Shown: in pieces, positions 62,578 to 64,000 of the stretch | How the letters are laid out: each line of letters opens with the position of its first letter | Numbering within the stretch: the first letter of the stretch is position 1 | From: CAXBCP01 sp038120765 | GTDB taxonomy: Bacteria; Pseudomonadota; Alphaproteobacteria; MPNO01; UBA830 | Length of the DNA stretch: 64,000 bases | NCBI GenBank assembly: GCA_038120765.1 | Contig: JAYOMI010000008.1 | Span: 1-64,000 of the forward strand | Direction: 5' to 3' | Made by a program: the position numbers and the translations under genes | The notes under the pieces: generated by a model | The model's input: the letters and a program-made list of their open reading frames with translations, nothing else | What the model was told of the DNA's origin: nothing | The model's database searches: none

Positions 62578-63507
62578 ATGAAAGCGCTGGTATACGACGA
62601 CTATTGCGAACTCGACGGGATGCGCATCGACGAGATGTCCGATCCGGTTGCCGGGCCGGACGACGTGCTGGTGGAAGTCCACGCCGCCGGCGTCAACCCG
62701 ATCGACTGGAAAGTCCGCGCCGGGCACATGCGCGCGCGGATGGAACTCTCCTTCCCCGATGTCGCGGGACGCGATGTTTCCGGTGTCGTTATTGCCGCCG
62801 GTGCGAACGTGACCGACCTGAAGCCCGGCGACGAGGTCTTCGGCACCTGCCCGCCCAACCGGTGGGGCAGCCACGCCGAACTGGTCGCCGTGGACGCCGG
62901 CGTGCTCGCGATCAAGCCGTCCAATATCAGCCATGTCGACGCCGCTTCGATTGCGCTTGTCGGTCATACCGCGCTGACGGCGCTGGAACGAACCGCCACG
63001 ATTGCGCCGGGCATGCGCGTGCTGATCCACGCCGGCGCGGGCGGCGTCGGCGCGTTTGCCATCCAGTACTGCAAGTCGCGCGGCGCAACGGTTTATGCCA
63101 CCGCAAGCGCCGCCAATGCCGAATACGTGACCGGGCTGGGGGCGGACGAAGCCATCGACTACCGGACAACGGACTTTTCGGAAGCCCTGTCGGACCTCGA
63201 CGTGGTCTACGACACCATGGGCGGCGAAACCCATCTGAAATCCTACCGTGTTCTCAAGCCCGGCGGGTTCCTGGTCTGCCTCAACGCGGCCCCGGTGCCG
63301 GACGAAAAACCCCGCGACGATATCCGGGTCGAAACGCCGCTTGTCAGTTACGAGCGCGCCGGCGCGGAGCGCATCGCCGAGCTCGTCGCCGAGCGCGCCG
63401 TGCAGCCGAGCGTCGGCACGGTTTTCTTTTTCTCCGACGCGATTGATGCCTACCGGCTCAGCGAAACCGGCCACGCCCGCGGGAAGATCGTGCTGCGGAT
63501 GAAGTAG
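62578..63507 (+). CDS. MDR-family NADP-dependent oxidoreductase (quinone oxidoreductase type)
   Basis: A 309-residue zinc-independent medium-chain dehydrogenase/reductase. Motifs: VHAAGVNPIDWKVRAG, FPDVAGRDVSGVV, and the cofactor loop VLIHAGAGGVGAFAIQYCKSRGATVYATAS. The conserved zinc ligands of alcohol dehydrogenases are absent, as in quinone oxidoreductases and enone reductases. It is 15 bases downstream of the YrdC-like gene and probably cotranscribed. Confidence 0.93.
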   Translation: MKALVYDDYCELDGMRIDEMSDPVAGPDDVLVEVHAAGVNPIDWKVRAGHMRARMELSFPDVAGRDVSGVVIAAGANVTDLKPGDEVFGTCPPNRWGSHAELVAVDAGVLAIKPSNISHVDAASIALVGHTALTALERTATIAPGMRVLIHAGAGGVGAFAIQYCKSRGATVYATASAANAEYVTGLGADEAIDYRTTDFSEALSDLDVVYDTMGGETHLKSYRVLKPGGFLVCLNAAPVPDEKPRDDIRVETPLVSYERAGAERIAELVAERAVQPSVGTVFFFSDAIDAYRLSETGHARGKIVLRMK

Positions 63508-63568
63508 CCGGAGAGCCGCAAGACCGACTGCTTGCACGGCGTCCTCGGCAATTCGCTAACGCCAGAGG

Positions 63569-64000
63569 CTAGCTTGATTTGATGATGGCGGCCTGCGGGA
63601 CATCGGGGTCGGTATACTGCGCCCAGCTCTTGCGCAGGAAATCCATGCAGACCGGATCGAGATCCTCTTTCGGCATCGGTTCGGCATCCCAGTTATTGTA
63701 TCGGTCTTCACCCCGGACAAGGGTCGCCGTGCGGCGGCCGATAATCGATTTCGCATGGGCGGGCATATAGAAAAACGCGATCCGTGCCACGTGCGTTCGT
63801 GATGTATGGAAAACTGGCCGACCGATACCGGCATATAGACGGATTTGTCGTCATCCACGCCGTGGATCGTCTGGCCGCGCCCGAGCAGGTTCTTCGGATC
63901 GTATGTTTCCTCGTGATCCGCATCCGCCGCGAGATGAGACCCCGGCATGACGCGCATGCAGCCGTTTTCCATGTCCGCGTCGGTCAGTCCAAGCCAGCAG
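63569..64000 (-). pseudogene. Phytanoyl-CoA dioxygenase (PhyH) family protein, partial and frameshifted
   Basis: The gene enters at the right edge. The readable 5' portion has ENGCMRVMPGSHL (iron-binding region) and SVGQFSIHHERTWHGS, the second half of the Fe(II)/2-oxoglutarate site of PhyH enzymes. Right after HGS (about 63785) the frame changes; the normal continuation (RIAFFYMPAHAKSIIGRRTATLVRGEDRYNN) is in another frame and ends at the TAG of 63569-63571. About ten residues usual at this loop are missing, so a short deletion with frameshift occurred. The short repeat CGGATCG at the junction suggests a slip or collapse between direct repeats. The N-terminus lies outside the window. Confidence 0.8.

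Noticed and set aside
61663..63537. Long open frame of 624 codons on the minus strand
   Set aside because: It lies opposite two well-supported genes (YrdC-like and MDR oxidoreductase), has no family similarity and results from GC-rich codon bias.

Overview
The window reads as a GC-rich alphaproteobacterial chromosome, most likely Rhodospirillales-like, from a scaffolded draft or metagenome assembly. The lineage call rests on a CckA-type hybrid kinase, two full CtrA boxes (TTAA-N7-TTAAC), a GcrA-type cysteine domain beside clustered GANTC sites, a DUF2794 protein, the mlaE-mlaF-radA-cvpA-purF-SDR block, ppx-rlmE-guaB-guaA, and cckA-recA-alaS. Seven runs of exactly ten Ns are scaffold joins. 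Several genes are damaged at or near such joins or at single bases, so assembly error must be weighed against real gene decay.

Layout. 1-5.2 kb: a plus-strand block of lipid-transport ABC genes, radA, cvpA, purF (broken by an in-frame TAA) and an SDR gene. 5.2-15.2 kb: a CBS-histidine kinase, a lipoprotein gene split by a misjoin, the minus-strand operon TPR protein-bamB-der, DUF2794, a class II aldolase, NUDIX, type 2 IPP isomerase, DUF3891 and a GcrA C-terminal-domain protein. 15.5-20.7 kb: minus-strand ppx-rlmE-guaB-guaA and a tRNA-Gln(CTG). 20.8-29.2 kb: a flavodoxin-like oxidoreductase, an array of stem-loops with a shared loop sequence, a padR-MFP-RND efflux operon, an acyl-CoA synthetase-like gene, and an unknown gene behind tandem CtrA boxes. 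29-34 kb: LysM protein, dihaem cytochrome c, LOG, ExoD and a 455-residue protein of unknown family. 34.4-41.4 kb: alaS, recA, and cckA (in-frame TGA after its membrane region). 41.5-50.8 kb: methyltransferase, nucleoside transporter, GAF-histidine kinase, class II amidotransferase, SET protein, VOC protein, FAH-family hydrolase, TctC-type binding protein and an alpha/beta hydrolase. 51-64 kb: catabolic accessory genes (LLM oxidoreductase plus MarR with paired operators, aldolase, a deleted alcohol dehydrogenase, ygiB-ygiC-V4R trio, MFS transporter between two palindromic repeats, SDR, aminotransferase), a perfect parS site, a YrdC-like protein, an MDR oxidoreductase and a damaged PhyH dioxygenase gene at the right edge.

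How it fits together. Most of the left two thirds is housekeeping: envelope maintenance (Mla, BamB), GTP and IMP synthesis (PurF, GuaA, GuaB), DNA repair (RadA, RecA), ribosome biogenesis (Der, RlmE) and alanyl-tRNA synthesis. Cell-cycle signals are spread through it: CckA, CtrA boxes at 28655 and 41515, a GcrA-type protein with GATTC sites, and parS at 61700. The right third looks like small-molecule catabolism and transport.

Most worth a second look: the periodic stem-loop array at 21541-21717, the unknown gene at 28741 with two CtrA boxes, the parS site, the nonsense codons in cckA and purF, and the paired MarR-type operators at 50933-50970.
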